Of a DNA stretch of 64,000 nt, positions 1-10,016 are shown piece after piece. The stretch's first letter is position 1; every line of letters begins with the position of its first letter. Under the pieces are notes generated by a model, which saw only the letters and a program-made list of their open reading frames with translations, was not told the DNA's origin and searched no databases. This DNA comes from Pictodentalium vernedei (taxonomy: Eukaryota; Mollusca; Scaphopoda; Dentaliida; Dentaliidae), in contig CM062296.1 of NCBI GenBank assembly GCA_031216915.1, forward strand, positions 453,592,287 to 453,656,286. The letters run 5' to 3'. The translations under genes were made by a program, and so were the position numbers.

Positions 1-77
1 AGACAAAAAATGAAAAAAATTAGTTATTCAAGAATTTTTTTTGCAAGTGTCGTCTGCTTTTCATGTTAGGTAAAGGG
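1..77 (+). mobile_element. TTAA MITE family A, right half cut by window edge
   Basis: The right arm of family A (GAGACAAAAAATG..., TCAAGAATTTTTTTTGC, GTTAGGTAAAGGG) ends at a TTAA (78-81). The left half lies outside the window. Confidence 0.85.
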
Positions 78-81
78 TTAA

Positions 82-910
82 GTTACGTCTCCTCCGGATG
101 AACTGAGCCTCAGTCGATAACCCTTTTACTTGATAAATGCAAAGGGGTTGTTAAATAACCCCTCCATCTTAATCGCGTGACTAGAAAACTGCTCTGCGAC
201 CGTATCTGCTGGGTGAAAAGACGCGGTTTCAACATAGAAACTTACGAATATCAACAAAAAATCTGATTGCTCTTAGAATTCGAGAACCAATTAGGCAGTG
301 TGATATTTCGCGAGGGGAAGCGGGGGGATTCGTCGCGAGTCTAAAGGATTAAATCAATTTTATCTTTCTTTATGAATGGACACATCGAGACAATGGTTCC
401 TTACTGCAAACGAAAAACTGAGCGTTATTTTGTAAACAATGCTGTGATGGGAAAGGACAAACACCGGGAGGAAGAAGAACCCACAATCTTATTTTGGAAG
501 TCAGCACTTCCTCACTATCATTTGCCTTGTTATAATGTATTGGAGAGCGCCCATAGGCATGACTGTGTGAAACAAAAATGAATTTGGTTAAATTTCTAGC
601 TGCATTATGGAAAAGGCTTGTTGCTTCAAATTTCGGTAGTTTCACGTCATTGTGCACAGTGTTGAGCTGTCGTGGGGGGGGGGGGGGGGTATTCTGCTTA
701 ATCCATACCTCGAGTAAAAAGAATCTTGAATAAAAAATACAAAATTACTGAAGTTCAAAAGACAAAAAACAACTCAGATCGTTGATGTGGAAATCAGACT
801 TGTGAAGCGCTCTATTGTAACGAAGAGCCGATCAATACATTTTCTTTTCCTTTTTCATGCAGTTAGTTTGTTTATTTGGGGTTAACGACACTTTGAACAG
901 CCAGGGTTAA
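82..910. other. No gene seen; poly-G run
   Basis: Frames are short and no domain is recognisable. There is a poly-G run at about 673-689. Nothing else is supported here. Confidence 0.6.
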
Positions 911-1149
911 CCCTTTACCCAACGTAACGACCAAAACCGGCCAGCGCTATTCACAAAAATCGCCAATTAATTTTCATTATTTTTTTTTTCATTTTTTGTC
1001 TTAAAAACATAGGTTATGATCCCTCAATGGAACGAGCTCGTTCCAATGAGGGGTCATAACGTATGTTTTTGAGACAAAAAAATGAAAAAAAATAATTATT
1101 CAAGAATTTTGTTTGCAAATGACGCCTGCTTTTCAGGTTAGGTAAAGGG
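911..1149 (+). mobile_element. TTAA MITE family A, complete
   Basis: Flanked by TTAA (907-910 and 1150-1153). Ends are CCCTTTACCCAACG and GTTAGGTAAAGGG. The middle is an inverted repeat built on GTTATGACCCCTC and GGAACGAGCTCG, centred near 1035. Outer arms differ: the left carries AACGACCAAAACCGGCCAG and CGCCAATTAATTTTC, the right carries TCAAGAATTTTGTTTGC. Forward is defined as the orientation starting CCCTTTACCCAACGTAACGG. The element is non-coding. TTAA duplication plus CCC ends is typical of piggyBac-mobilised elements. Confidence 0.9.
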
Positions 1150-1167
1150 TTAAATTGTGTCGCAAAG

Positions 1168-1285
1168 TTTTTCTTGTGGAGGAAGCCGGTGTACCAGGAG
1201 AAACCCACCGAGCTGCGGCGAGTAACTAATTGACTCTCCAACTTACTAACCTGACACAAGTCGGGTTAGCTTTGGTTGAAGGCTT
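1168..1285 (-). mobile_element. SINE 3' body fragment
   Basis: Minus-strand copy of the SINE body shared with 4099 and 10041: the complement of the CTCCGGNTACNCCGGCTTCC block and of the CTAACCC...GTTGAAG block. It has no promoter head and adjoins the MITE ending at 1149. Confidence 0.6.
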
Positions 1286-1354
1286 GTTGTACAAAAGAGG
1301 CAGGAGCAGACTGGGCCAAAAAAGTTGCCAGGAAACGTACCACGGGGGCTCCGA

Positions 1355-1611
1355 ACGAACCGAAAGAACGATGCTTCCTTCCATCTGAGCGATGGATGGC
1401 TGTCCACATAGAGGACATTTTCGATGGCATTTTTGTATCATCTTTGTCGCCCATTTGGCAAAAATGGTTGTACCAAAGGGGCCCCGGGTCGACCATAAAA
1501 ATTTCGATTTTTCGAACCGAAAGAACACTGTTTCCTCGCATCTGACCAATCAATGGCTGGTATATCAAAATGCTTTCTCCGTGGACTGCAGTCCACATGG
1601 AGGACATTTCG
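1355..1611 (+). repeat. Imperfect tandem duplication
   Basis: Blocks at 1355-1428 and 1515-1611 share CCGAAAGAAC, a degenerate ...TTTCCT.CCATCTGA segment and a GTCCACATxGAGGACATTT segment, in the same order and about 160 bp apart. The ORFs crossing them have no recognisable domain. Confidence 0.5.
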
Positions 1612-2885
1612 ATAAACCGACAGTCTATGCAATCAGATACATTTCGCCTTTTGGTCATTTTCACGAAGTTTCATGCGCGAACGGGTGTTGGGCTGCGTAA
1701 CTTTGAGGGAGGGGGGGGGGGCTTCGGACCGGCTCCCGGTGGACCATACCGCTAGACCGCCTCTGCAAAAATGCGCTACCGTGTCCCAACTTGAGCATTC
1801 GAGATTACGTGTCTTGCAGATGATGAGGTTCATAAGTGAACCGTCGAAGTTTCGATTTGAAATCCAATGCTCTAATCAACGCGCCACTGCATACCCTTTT
1901 CACTCTATATAGAGTTGAAATGATGAGAGACGAATCAAACATTTTCGGAGAATACGAATATTTCCATCGTGTTCCACATTCAGATCACATTTATGTAGGT
2001 TCCACCTGTACGTCATCGAGTTATTATTAGTTAATCTCCAGGACATTCTCAATGCGCCAGCAGTACCACCTGGAGACGCCATCTAAGGCATCGGTGGGTC
2101 TTGGACTTTATCACTCCAATGCAGAGCAGTGGTTACTCTGGTTGACAGGTCGACAGGAAACGGGCAATGATCACCTCTTTGATAATCCCAGTGAACATGA
2201 CAACAGACAACGATTCCAAACCAAAATCTCATCCTATATCAAAGGGAGGGGGGGGGGGGCGCTCCATAACCCGCCGCGTGTTCTCGCTACAGCTTGAAGT
2301 GCAATCCAGTTCGTTCGTCAAGAAAACACGCTGCAAACAATGACAAAAATATAGTGTTTGCGAAATACCGTCCTTGGAATTTTGTGAAGAGAGGCAAAAC
2401 ATTTATTTATAACAATTATTGAAAAACGCAAAATGGGTTATTTTTTGCTTGAGTACTCAAGGATAGAAATCGACACATATATGATGTTTTGCTGATCCCA
2501 GAGAAATATGATAATGTTTACTCGCAAAGGGATGTTGCGAAATAAAATAAAAAAAACTTGGACCAAGACCGGAAATGACAGAACTTGAAATGAGCCTTGT
2601 TATTTTCTCCCCACTCTGGTATTCCGAGAACCTCATATCTCCTCCAAACGCAGACATATTCGGCCCGTTCGTGAAGCACCTTTGGAACCTATAGGCGTGA
2701 AAACTATTCTAGGTGATACCGAGGAGGTGCAATGACAAGCCGGAAAAGGTTAAATTGTTGGTTTGTTTCGGTACTCTTTTGCCAATGTCAAAAGTTGCCG
2801 TCTAAAAAAAGTGAAATAAAAAACGCGATGAAATAAAATAAATACAGAATAATAATTGATATTAGCAAGTGTATCATTCGTTTCT
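1612..2885. other. No gene seen; poly-G runs
   Basis: Poly-G runs are at about 1711-1720 and 2247-2259. There is no coding similarity and no recognised repeat. Confidence 0.5.
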
Positions 2886-2889
2886 TTAA

Positions 2890-3120
2890 CCCTTTGGACT
2901 CTAGTGGTATCTTCCATGCCAGTTCAATAGCAGCAATTAGAAGGGTCCATATTCATTATTTGGGGAAGACCAATCAATATTTTCAACGTGCAGCCTTGGG
3001 GCTGCACGTTGAAAATATTGATTGGTCTACCCCACACATTTACTGAACAGCCATCCTATTTAATGACGTTAAGATGTATCATGTTCCTGGCCGGAAAAAC
3101 GGCCGCCTCCCTTCAAAGGG
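2890..3120 (+). mobile_element. TTAA MITE family C, copy 1 (231 bp)
   Basis: Flanked by TTAA (2886-2889, 3121-3124). Ends are CCCTTTGGACTC and CTTCAAAGGG. The core is an inverted repeat: CCAATCAATATTTTCAACGT followed by its complement around 2997. Two other copies, at 37850 and 49203, have exactly the same length. Confidence 0.88.
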
Positions 3121-3124
3121 TTAA

Positions 3125-3498
3125 TATCAGTCCGCTCTGACCAACCAGAATATCCCAAACAACTTTCCCGGCATTCTTTCCGGGTGATACTTTTGTTTAG
3201 GTGTTGTGTAATGTTTTTTCAGATTTTTTTTATTTTGTTTTTGTTGCCATGGCATGTGATCATATACTAAATATTCGATCTTAATTCTGGGTTCAGACTC
3301 CTGGTCAGAAAAAAGTCCACACCTGTCAATGTCTATTTGGAACACTTGATTGGAAAGAGTAAAAAGGTCAATACACTAAAGGCTGCATGCAGGGCATGGA
3401 GTGGTTAATAGCAGATAAACTGACAGGCTACCTGATACTTGCGTTTTTCAGTTGTCAACATACAATTTATGACTTTTTTAAAATTATATTACAAATCT
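3125..3498. other. No gene seen
   Basis: AT-rich sequence with only short ORFs and no recognised repeat. Confidence 0.5.
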
Positions 3499-3502
3499 TT
3501 AA

Positions 3503-3718
3503 CCCTGATGGTACTGGGTATTTTTTACATTTTTGGTACTTTTCGACCGTCGTCACCCCGTGATTTAGCAGTTGTTTCTTGGCAAGTCTGGAATGCCTTG
3601 CCTAGAAACAACTGCAAAAGCACTTTGAATGCAACTTAAACGTTTACGCAAACACTACAAGATGGGCAGCTGCTTTGTTGTAGAAAAAGTAATTAAAGCC
3701 CGAATTAGCCCATAAGGG
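3503..3718. mobile_element. TTAA-flanked foldback element (family F, 216 bp)
   Basis: Flanked by TTAA (3499-3502, 3719-3722). Left end CCCTGATGG pairs with right end CCATAAGGG. A central hairpin has arms GCAGTTGTTTCTTGGCAAG and CTTGCCTAGAAACAACTGC (about 3568-3617). Only one copy was recognised in this window. Confidence 0.65.
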
Positions 3719-3722
3719 TTAA

Positions 3723-4085
3723 ACTGCAAGCGAGATGCACACAATGGAGAATAAAACTGAAATTTACATTTTAGAATTATTATTCTGAAGCTCCAATACT
3801 TTAACATGATTTTCAATGACTCAACAAAATGATCACACATTTTCCGGCTTTTCGAAGCCGTGATTTTAAAAATGAAAATTCCATCGCTTTCCAGGTTCCC
3901 CATGACCCGTATGAACCCTGTTAATTTTCTTCTAATTCTACTCCCATACAGACCCACTGTTTGCAAAGAACTAAATTTTCAAGGTGACTGACATATTCAA
4001 ACTTCAAGCTTGACTCTTCGTTTTTGATTGGATAAACGGTAATCTTCCCCATTCTTTCAGTAACTATTTTAATATCTCAAAGTTC
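3723..4085. other. No gene seen
   Basis: The 103-residue minus-strand ORF over 3655-3966 overlaps the foldback and has no recognisable domain. Confidence 0.4.
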
Positions 4086-4098
4086 ACTGAATATAACT

Positions 4099-4451
4099 GG
4101 GAGCGCGGTGGCTCAGTTGGTAGAGGTGCAGGCTGCAAGCCGAGAGGTCCTCGGTTCGAATCCCAGCTGCGGCAACCGCGTTGTGTCCTTGGACAAGACG
4201 CTTCATCTCCATTGCCCGCGTGGGGGCACGATGACGCCGTGTACTAAGGCATACTGCACGTCGATGGTACGCATGTCTAACCCTGCCTGTGCCGCAGTGC
4301 GGGGTTACGATGTTGGGGAGCTGGCAGCTGCTCGTCGTTGCTCGGTGGTTCTCTCCGGGTACTCCGGCTTCCTCCACCCGTAAAACTGTCACGGTCATGA
4401 TTAGCCATTGTGCATAAATATGTGACCTTAAGCATCAATAAATAAATAAAT
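4099..4451 (+). mobile_element. tRNA-derived SINE, type 1 head, complete
   Basis: The head has a pol III A box (TGGCTCAGTTGG) and B box (GGTTCGAATCC). A body follows with TGTCCTTGGACAAGAC, TGCACGTCGATGGT and CTCCGGGTACTCCGGCTTCC, then an AATAAATA tail. A 13-bp target duplication, ACTGAATATAACT, is exact at 4086-4098 and 4452-4464. It sits inside an old LINE tail that continues from 4465. Confidence 0.92.
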
Positions 4452-4476
4452 ACTGAATATAACTACTCGGCAATCT

Positions 4477-4686
4477 GAATCAGTACATGTTAGCAGGACC
4501 AGAATTAAAGCTGTAGACAAACTGCCAATGTTTGCCTATCCAACAATTTGGAATAGCTTGAGCCAGAATCTTCGTAAAATTACAAATAGAGTTGAGTTCA
4601 AGAATAAACTAAAAATACGGTTATTATCGTCTTACTGTATGGATATGCAACGTGACAATCCCTACTGTCAAGGGCGTAATCTGTAG
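4477..4686 (+). pseudogene. LINE ORF2 C-terminal remnant
   Basis: An open frame ending in TAG at 4684 encodes the typical end of a LINE polymerase ORF: a KLPxF..PTIWNSL block, LRK, then FKNKLKIRLL. This block is characteristic of the region after reverse transcriptase in jockey/CR1-type elements. The reading frame can be followed upstream across one SINE target duplication, so the SINE at 4099 landed in this fragment. No RT core is nearby. Confidence 0.65.
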
Positions 4687-4689
4687 TAC

Positions 4690-5282
4690 TTCATTTTTCG
4701 CCTCATCTCCCAACGAGAATAGGAAGTCTAATATTACTTGTCAATCCTTTCAAAATTACAGTTTGAGCTATATCGTAAGGTTCTACCCTGTCAAATTGCA
4801 CTGCGATTATTGTGTTAAATAGACAGCTCCAGATGACTGTGAACTCGTCATTAACCTCCTTGCGTGATGTGCGCCGCCGAGTTTAATCAAAACGTATTAC
4901 CTCCCCGAGAAAGGGTCAGCTGTGGTCTGCGAATATTTGTTAAACCTTCATTTATTTGTCGGGGAATGCCAGGTAGACAGCCAATCCGCTATGGCATTTC
5001 CCAACGGTATATCCTGTATTGTTATAAATGTTGTAATATCAAAACATCATGATTGTAAAACATGTATACTGTTAAATAATCCATCTATATATCTTCTATG
5101 GAGCGGGATTATTTCTCTGTATGTCTTTCTATGATCTTTGCTGTACTAAATTTAATTTTCTTGCATTTGGTATACAGTTATCGCCGGGGCATGTTCAGAA
5201 CATGATCGACGATCGATACAAAAGACCAGTTTACTGTTGTTATATTGCACTGGTAAGCTATATTATTCGCATTGTGTCCAAT
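4690..5282. other. No gene seen
   Basis: Possibly the decayed 3' region of the LINE fragment above. No repeat tail or ORF supports this. Confidence 0.4.
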
Positions 5283-5286
5283 TTAA

Positions 5287-5528
5287 CCCTTTACCCAACG
5301 AAACGGCCAAAACCGTCAGCTCTATTCTCAAAAATCGCCAATTAATTTTTAAAATATTTTCATTTTTTGTCTCAAAAACATAGGTTATGACCCCTCGATG
5401 GAACGAGCTCGTCGAGCTCGTTCCAACGAGGGGTCATAACCTATGTTTTTGAGACAAAAAATGAAAAAAATTAGTTATTCAAGAATTTTTTTTGCAAGTG
5501 TCGTCTGCTTTTCATGTTAGGTAAAGGG
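5287..5528 (+). mobile_element. TTAA MITE family A, complete
   Basis: TTAA at 5283-5286 and 5529-5532. Left CCCTTTACCCAACGAAACGG, right GTTAGGTAAAGGG. The core palindrome is centred near 5411 (GGAACGAGCTCGTCGAGCTC). A near-consensus forward copy. Confidence 0.92.
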
Positions 5529-5532
5529 TTAA

Positions 5533-6018
5533 TTTATGTTTCTTTATCCGTCATGTAACAGCAAGGCTCTCTCGTAGGAGTTGTTAACAAGTTGCATCTA
5601 TTCACTGCTTTCCTCCGCTGTTTATTTAAGCTCTATTCAGTTTGTTAACCAGGTATCAGATTTAGGATGCGGTGAAAGCTTACTTTAATCTTTATATCAA
5701 GTAAACCTGTGTGACATGACTCATTTATTTTAATGAAAAAATAGCGTCGAGCACTCGTAAGAGTTAAGTTATAGTTTAGATTTCCAAACGTTACTCTGCT
5801 TAATTTTATTGGGAAACCCCACGAGCTGTTGCTGCAATATTGTCCGAATATCCAACAAATCCAGATGTTAAATGTTTATCACTGTTAAACATTTAGATTA
5901 CCAGATTCGCTATCAAAGTGTTATCATCTTTAATTTGTATCCCAATCATCAGCTGGACATCAGAGTCACACAGCAGATACCGACGGTTATTCCCCCACGG
6001 TTATTCAGTCATTACGAA
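5533..6018. other. No gene seen
   Basis: Short ORFs only, with no recognised repeat. Confidence 0.5.
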
Positions 6019-6022
6019 TTAA

Positions 6023-6267
6023 TCCTTTACCTAACACGAAGGGCAGACAACCCTTGCAAACAAGAAATTTTTGAATAACTAAAAATTTTAATTTTTGTAT
6101 CCAAAACATAGCTTATGACCCCTCATTGGAACGAGCTCAACGAGCTCGTTCCAATAAGGGGTCATAAGCCATGTTTTGGAGACAAAAATGAAAAAAAATA
6201 ATGAAAAGTGTATGGTGATTTTTGTAAATAGAGCTGGCCGGTTTTGACCGTTACGTTGGGTAAAGGG
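6023..6267 (-). mobile_element. TTAA MITE family A, reversed
   Basis: Left TTAA (6019-6022), right TTAC (6268-6271, one mismatch). It starts TCCTTTACCTAACACG and ends CCGTTACGTTGGGTAAAGGG, the reverse orientation of the family. It is part of the block duplicated near 9062. Confidence 0.85.
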
Positions 6268-6271
6268 TTAC

Positions 6272-6634
6272 AATTTGTCCCGATTTCTGTTCACGTTTGG
6301 GACAAGTGAATATTAATGTTTTCAAGTGTATACAGGGTTAAAAAGGTGGCCAGAGCCACAGAGAAAAATTGAGACAATAGGTGGTAGCTACACCCCCTCC
6401 ACACTCGACCAAGGAGAAAAGGAGGGTGATCCAAGTGTTTTATTGTGAGGAAAGATGAATAAAAGGGTGCATGGTGCACGGTACATCGAGGCCCGCGGAA
6501 CCAGAACACCGACGAGAAGGTGGTCAGAGGAAGCCGATGTTCCGTTGATTAGATATCTGCAAGTATATACTCTGATTATTATCGGATATTCTCCAGAAGA
6601 GAAGTCTAATAATTTTTTTCTCTTCTCTTTTTAA
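6272..6634. repeat. Duplicated spacer, copy 1
   Basis: Almost identical to 9298-9658. It begins ACAATTTGTCCCGATT and ends in CTCTTCTCTTTTTAA before a second family A end. The neighbouring MITE is duplicated with it. A minus-strand ORF (6291-6509) survives in both copies but resembles nothing known. Confidence 0.85.
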
Positions 6635-6672
6635 CCCTTTACCTAACACGAACAGATTACGAATACGAAAAA
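6635..6672 (-). mobile_element. TTAA MITE family A, left stub
   Basis: After TTAA (6631-6634) the sequence CCCTTTACCTAACACG continues to AAAAAGTTAG. There it switches to the dispersed repeat at 6668-7180. The equivalent element at 9659 continues to a proper right end. Confidence 0.7.
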
Positions 6673-7180
6673 GTTAGCTCCCCTTAATTTCCCAATGGGA
6701 CTTTCTTAACGACTGAAATTTCGAGATATTAGCGAATTTGTATCATCGATGTGGGCTTCATTTCACAAATTTCGAACATTTTCCTGCACAGCAGTATAAA
6801 AATATAGAAGCTGGCTTTTTTACAATTTTTTTTCCAAAACAGTTCGAACGTTTACTGTGATTATCTGATGAAACTCATTTAAAAATGCGAAAACGGCGTT
6901 CTGTAACCTCTTTTCTGTTCATCATATCAACAATGTGCGCATCGTGACATCTAATACAAACACTGTTCATTCCATTTATATAAAAGTCTGGGGGTGAAAT
7001 TTGTCATTTTTCCCGGAAAGAAGAAAAACTAGCAAATTACTATAAAGACACATTCACTAAACAAAAAGCCAAACTGTGGACAGTTGCTCAATGTTGGCAG
7101 GTGTTATGCTGACATATATTCTAAATGACGGATTATCTGTGAAGCAGTTGCTTCTCATTGGCTCGCCAAAAATCCATTTA
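6668..7180 (+). repeat. Dispersed repeat H, copy 1
   Basis: Matches 15845-16345 along about 500 bp: GTTAGCTCCCCTTAATTT, CATTTCACAAA, ACATTTTCCTG, GTGCGCATCGTGACA, ACACATTC, GTGGACAGTT and GTTGCTTCT occur in the same order. Within each copy an ATGTGCGCATC...CATT segment occurs twice. It is non-coding and probably a mobile element of unknown class. Confidence 0.75.
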
Positions 7181-7207
7181 TTGAACGAAAACAACAGACA
7201 GCTGCGA

Positions 7208-7364
7208 AAAGTCCGACGGACAGACGGCTGGCGGGCGGGCGGGCGGGCGGTTTGGACGGACGGACGGACGGACGGACGGACGGACGGGCGGGCTTCAGGC
7301 AGGCAGACAGGCAGGCAGCCAGGCCAGGCCAGGCCAGGCCAGGCCAGGCCAGGCCAGGCCAGGC

Positions 7365-7394
<30 letters not shown>
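7208..7394 (+). repeat. Compound minisatellite (GGCGG, GACG, GGCCA, GACA)
   Basis: A chain of four short repeats: GACGGACG and GGCGGGCG units, then GGCAGGCAG, about ten GGCCA units (7319-7367), then GACA units (7367-7393). Six-frame ORFs here are repeat artefacts. Confidence 0.95.
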
Positions 7395-7397
<3 letters not shown>

Positions 7398-9057
7398 AAA
7401 AGAGAGACCGTTTTGGCCAGCATTATCTTTACTAACACACCATTGCAATCATATTAGATGAAACTAGGGACATGTGCCCAATTCCTTCGTTTGATTTGTC
7501 TCTCTACTGCGGACTTAACGGTCGTGACATTCGTTACTTATTCCCAGTTCCTTGTTAAATATGGGGCCAAAAATGTGCATTTTCTCAATGTAGAGATACA
7601 TGTGTGCTAACATAGTTTGTGTATTATGAGTTACATGGCGTGTAGCTGGCTGGCATTTCCATACAAGGCGATGAGAGTTCATATGGGCCGTGATCTGAGA
7701 AAAGTTAATTTCACATCTCTAGTCTCCGAAAAACTGCCTTTTCAACAAAGTTTATTTCAGGATCATCTGACAGTTAGAAATGGATCAAAATGGGGTATAA
7801 CGTGTGGTGTCAAAGAGCTCAATAAGTTAAATTGACCGTTTGACGTTTCAGCGTAATACCCATGAAATGCGTATGTCCAACGTTATCGATCTCGATAATC
7901 ACAACAAGAATCAATACCCAATACTGACAAACAATTGGCGTTTACTGACAGTAAAAAGTTGTTTCTTTACAAAAAGTAAAGTATTAGGGAACAAAGATCA
8001 CACACAAGCTTTCACTGCGGATATATTTTCATGGTGAGACTGTGAGAAGAGTAATCACGAATAGAATTAGATAAGAATTTTTTTTTAAATTTTCTTCAGC
8101 AGAGAAATATTTTACTACTCCCCTTACACCCACACCATAAACTGCACTGAAAAGAAAATAATATAATTAATACATTAGAAAAAAACCCAAAAGATCAGTG
8201 TTTTAACAGATTTCAGACAAAACAATATTACATGTGAACACTCAGAGCCTTGTATAGAAATGTATCAGCCAGCTACACGCCATGTAACATATTTATTGTG
8301 TCGAAAGTCCATGAATATCAAGAAATTAATAAATTTTCACGAGAAACAAAGAACGACGGACGTTTAGGTATTAGATACCGCTATTGAAAGCACTGCACAG
8401 AATCGTCAACAGTAACTGGCACCGGTTCGTATACATGGTGACAGTAAACAATCGTCGCTCTTCGAAGTGCGATATTTATTTACAAAATGAATTGTATCGT
8501 GCAAGCATATCTTAAATACTCTTACATACATTTACTGTCATTACCACCTTAAAGGGGTTAACAAAACACTTTTAAATGTTCAAAATGTCGCTTTTAATCT
8601 GTTGAGTAAACTGTAAAGTAAATGTTCCCTTCAAGACAAAACATTGATAGTCGTAAAAACAACAAAGAAATTTTGGCGCCACAAATAATACTTCATGTCC
8701 ATTTTGTAAATATTTAATGCTTTAAATCAATAAATACGGAATATTGCAAATATCTGTTTTTGGCACTTAAATTCTCTTATTTTGTTTTAATTCAAATTTT
8801 GAAAATTCGAAGCGAGATGAAATGTATCAGAATAAAAATGGCGACTGGTGAGTTACCTAATACGGCGGAACCCACAGATGGTATTCCAGCGTTCTGTTTG
8901 GACAAACTAACTCGGTGGCATAATAATGTATTCCTACGAAGTCACTAAGGCTCATGGGCCAACACTGATATAAATCAATATGTGTATGCCCTTTTATGAC
9001 TGCGTCCTCAGGTCCCCAAGTTCAAAATACATCCTACGTCCCTGGTGACCAGGCGTT
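7395..9057. other. No gene seen
   Basis: Short ORFs without domains over about 1.7 kb. It may hold intron or intergenic DNA; nothing specific can be assigned. Confidence 0.5.
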
Positions 9058-9061
9058 TTAA

Positions 9062-9293
9062 CCCTTTACCTAACATGAAAAGCAGACGACACTTGCAAAA
9101 AAATTCTTGAATGACTAATTTTTTGTCTCAAAAACATAGGTTATGACCCCTCATTGGAACGAGCTCGACGAGTTCGTTCCAAAGAGGGGTCATAACCTAT
9201 GTTTTGAGACAAAAAATGAAAAAATAATGAAAATTGTATGGTGATTTTTGTAAATTGAGCTGGCCGGTTTTGACCGTTACGTTGGGTAAAGGG
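9062..9293 (-). mobile_element. TTAA MITE family A, reversed (duplicate of 6023)
   Basis: Left TTAA 9058-9061, right TTAC 9294-9297, the same imperfect pair as the copy at 6023. The end CCGTTACGTTGGGTAAAGGG and the following DNA also match that copy, so this was duplicated as a block and not inserted independently. Confidence 0.88.
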
Positions 9294-9297
9294 TTAC

Positions 9298-9658
9298 AAT
9301 CTGTCCCGATTGCTGTTCACGTTTGGGACAAGTGAATGTTAATGTTTTCAAGTGTATACAGGGTGAAAAAGGAGGCCAGAGCCACAGGAAAATTGAGACA
9401 ATAGGTGGTATCTACACCCCCTCCACACTCGACCAAGGAGAAAAGGAGGGTGATCCAAGTGTTTTATTGTGAGGAAAGATGAATAAAAGGGTGCATGGTG
9501 CACGGTACATCGAGGCCCGCGGAACCAGAACACCGACGAGAAGGTGGTCAGAGGAAGCCGATGTTCCGTTGATTAGATATCTGCAAGTATATACTCTGAT
9601 TATTATCGGATATTCTCCACAAGAGAAGTCTAATCATTTTTTTCTCTTCTCTTTTTAA
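9298..9658. repeat. Duplicated spacer, copy 2
   Basis: Near-identical partner of 6272-6634. Small differences (GGTAGCT versus GGTATCT, CCAGAAG versus CCACAAG) show some divergence since duplication. Confidence 0.85.
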
Positions 9659-9752
9659 CCCTTTACCTAACACGAACAGATTACGAATACGAAAAAGTTA
9701 GAATAACTGTGAATAGTGCTGGCCGGTTTTGCCGTTTCGTTTGGATAAATGC
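9659..9752 (-). mobile_element. TTAA MITE family A, internally deleted (94 bp)
   Basis: TTAA at 9655-9658 and 9753-9756. The left end CCCTTTACCTAACACG and right arm GCTGGCCGGTTTTGCCG remain, while the central palindrome is gone. The last bases are decayed (TTTGGATAAATGC). Confidence 0.75.
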
Positions 9753-10016
9753 TTAAACAACATACTTTTGAGTTTTATTATACTTATTTACAAGTTTGTT
9801 CATATTAAGCTTCATGTATTTTTGGTAAAACGTGAGGGTAGCATGTGGTCACCACACCTTAACATTGTTAAGAGTGGGAGAAATATAGAAAAAAATCTTC
9901 TCACAGATACTTGGTCGAAATACTTTCATTGGTTACGTGTAAAATATCATATTGTGCTGAAGAAAAAGCAATTCTGTTTAGTTCTGAAAATGTTAGGTTA
10001 TACTGTAGCCGGTTAA

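Noticed and set aside
907-920. TTAACCCTTTACCC read as interstitial telomere repeat
   Set aside because: It is the MITE end; TTAGGG units are not tandem.
911-1149. Palindromes spaced along the window as a CRISPR array or bacterial feature
   Set aside because: The copies are far apart, flanked by TTAA and variable; the genome is clearly animal.
4084-4398. ORFs of 91-113 residues at 4084-4398 and 10052-10393
   Set aside because: They are SINE sequence; similarity between them reflects the shared SINE, not a gene family.
6291-6509. Conserved 60-72 residue minus-strand ORF in both duplicated spacers
   Set aside because: Conservation is explained by recent DNA duplication; no domain, and the C-terminal half shifts between copies.
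7057-7461. Overlapping ORFs of 97-119 residues on both strands
   Set aside because: They translate the GACG/GGCCA/GACA minisatellite; repeats with periods of 4 and 5 stay open in many frames.
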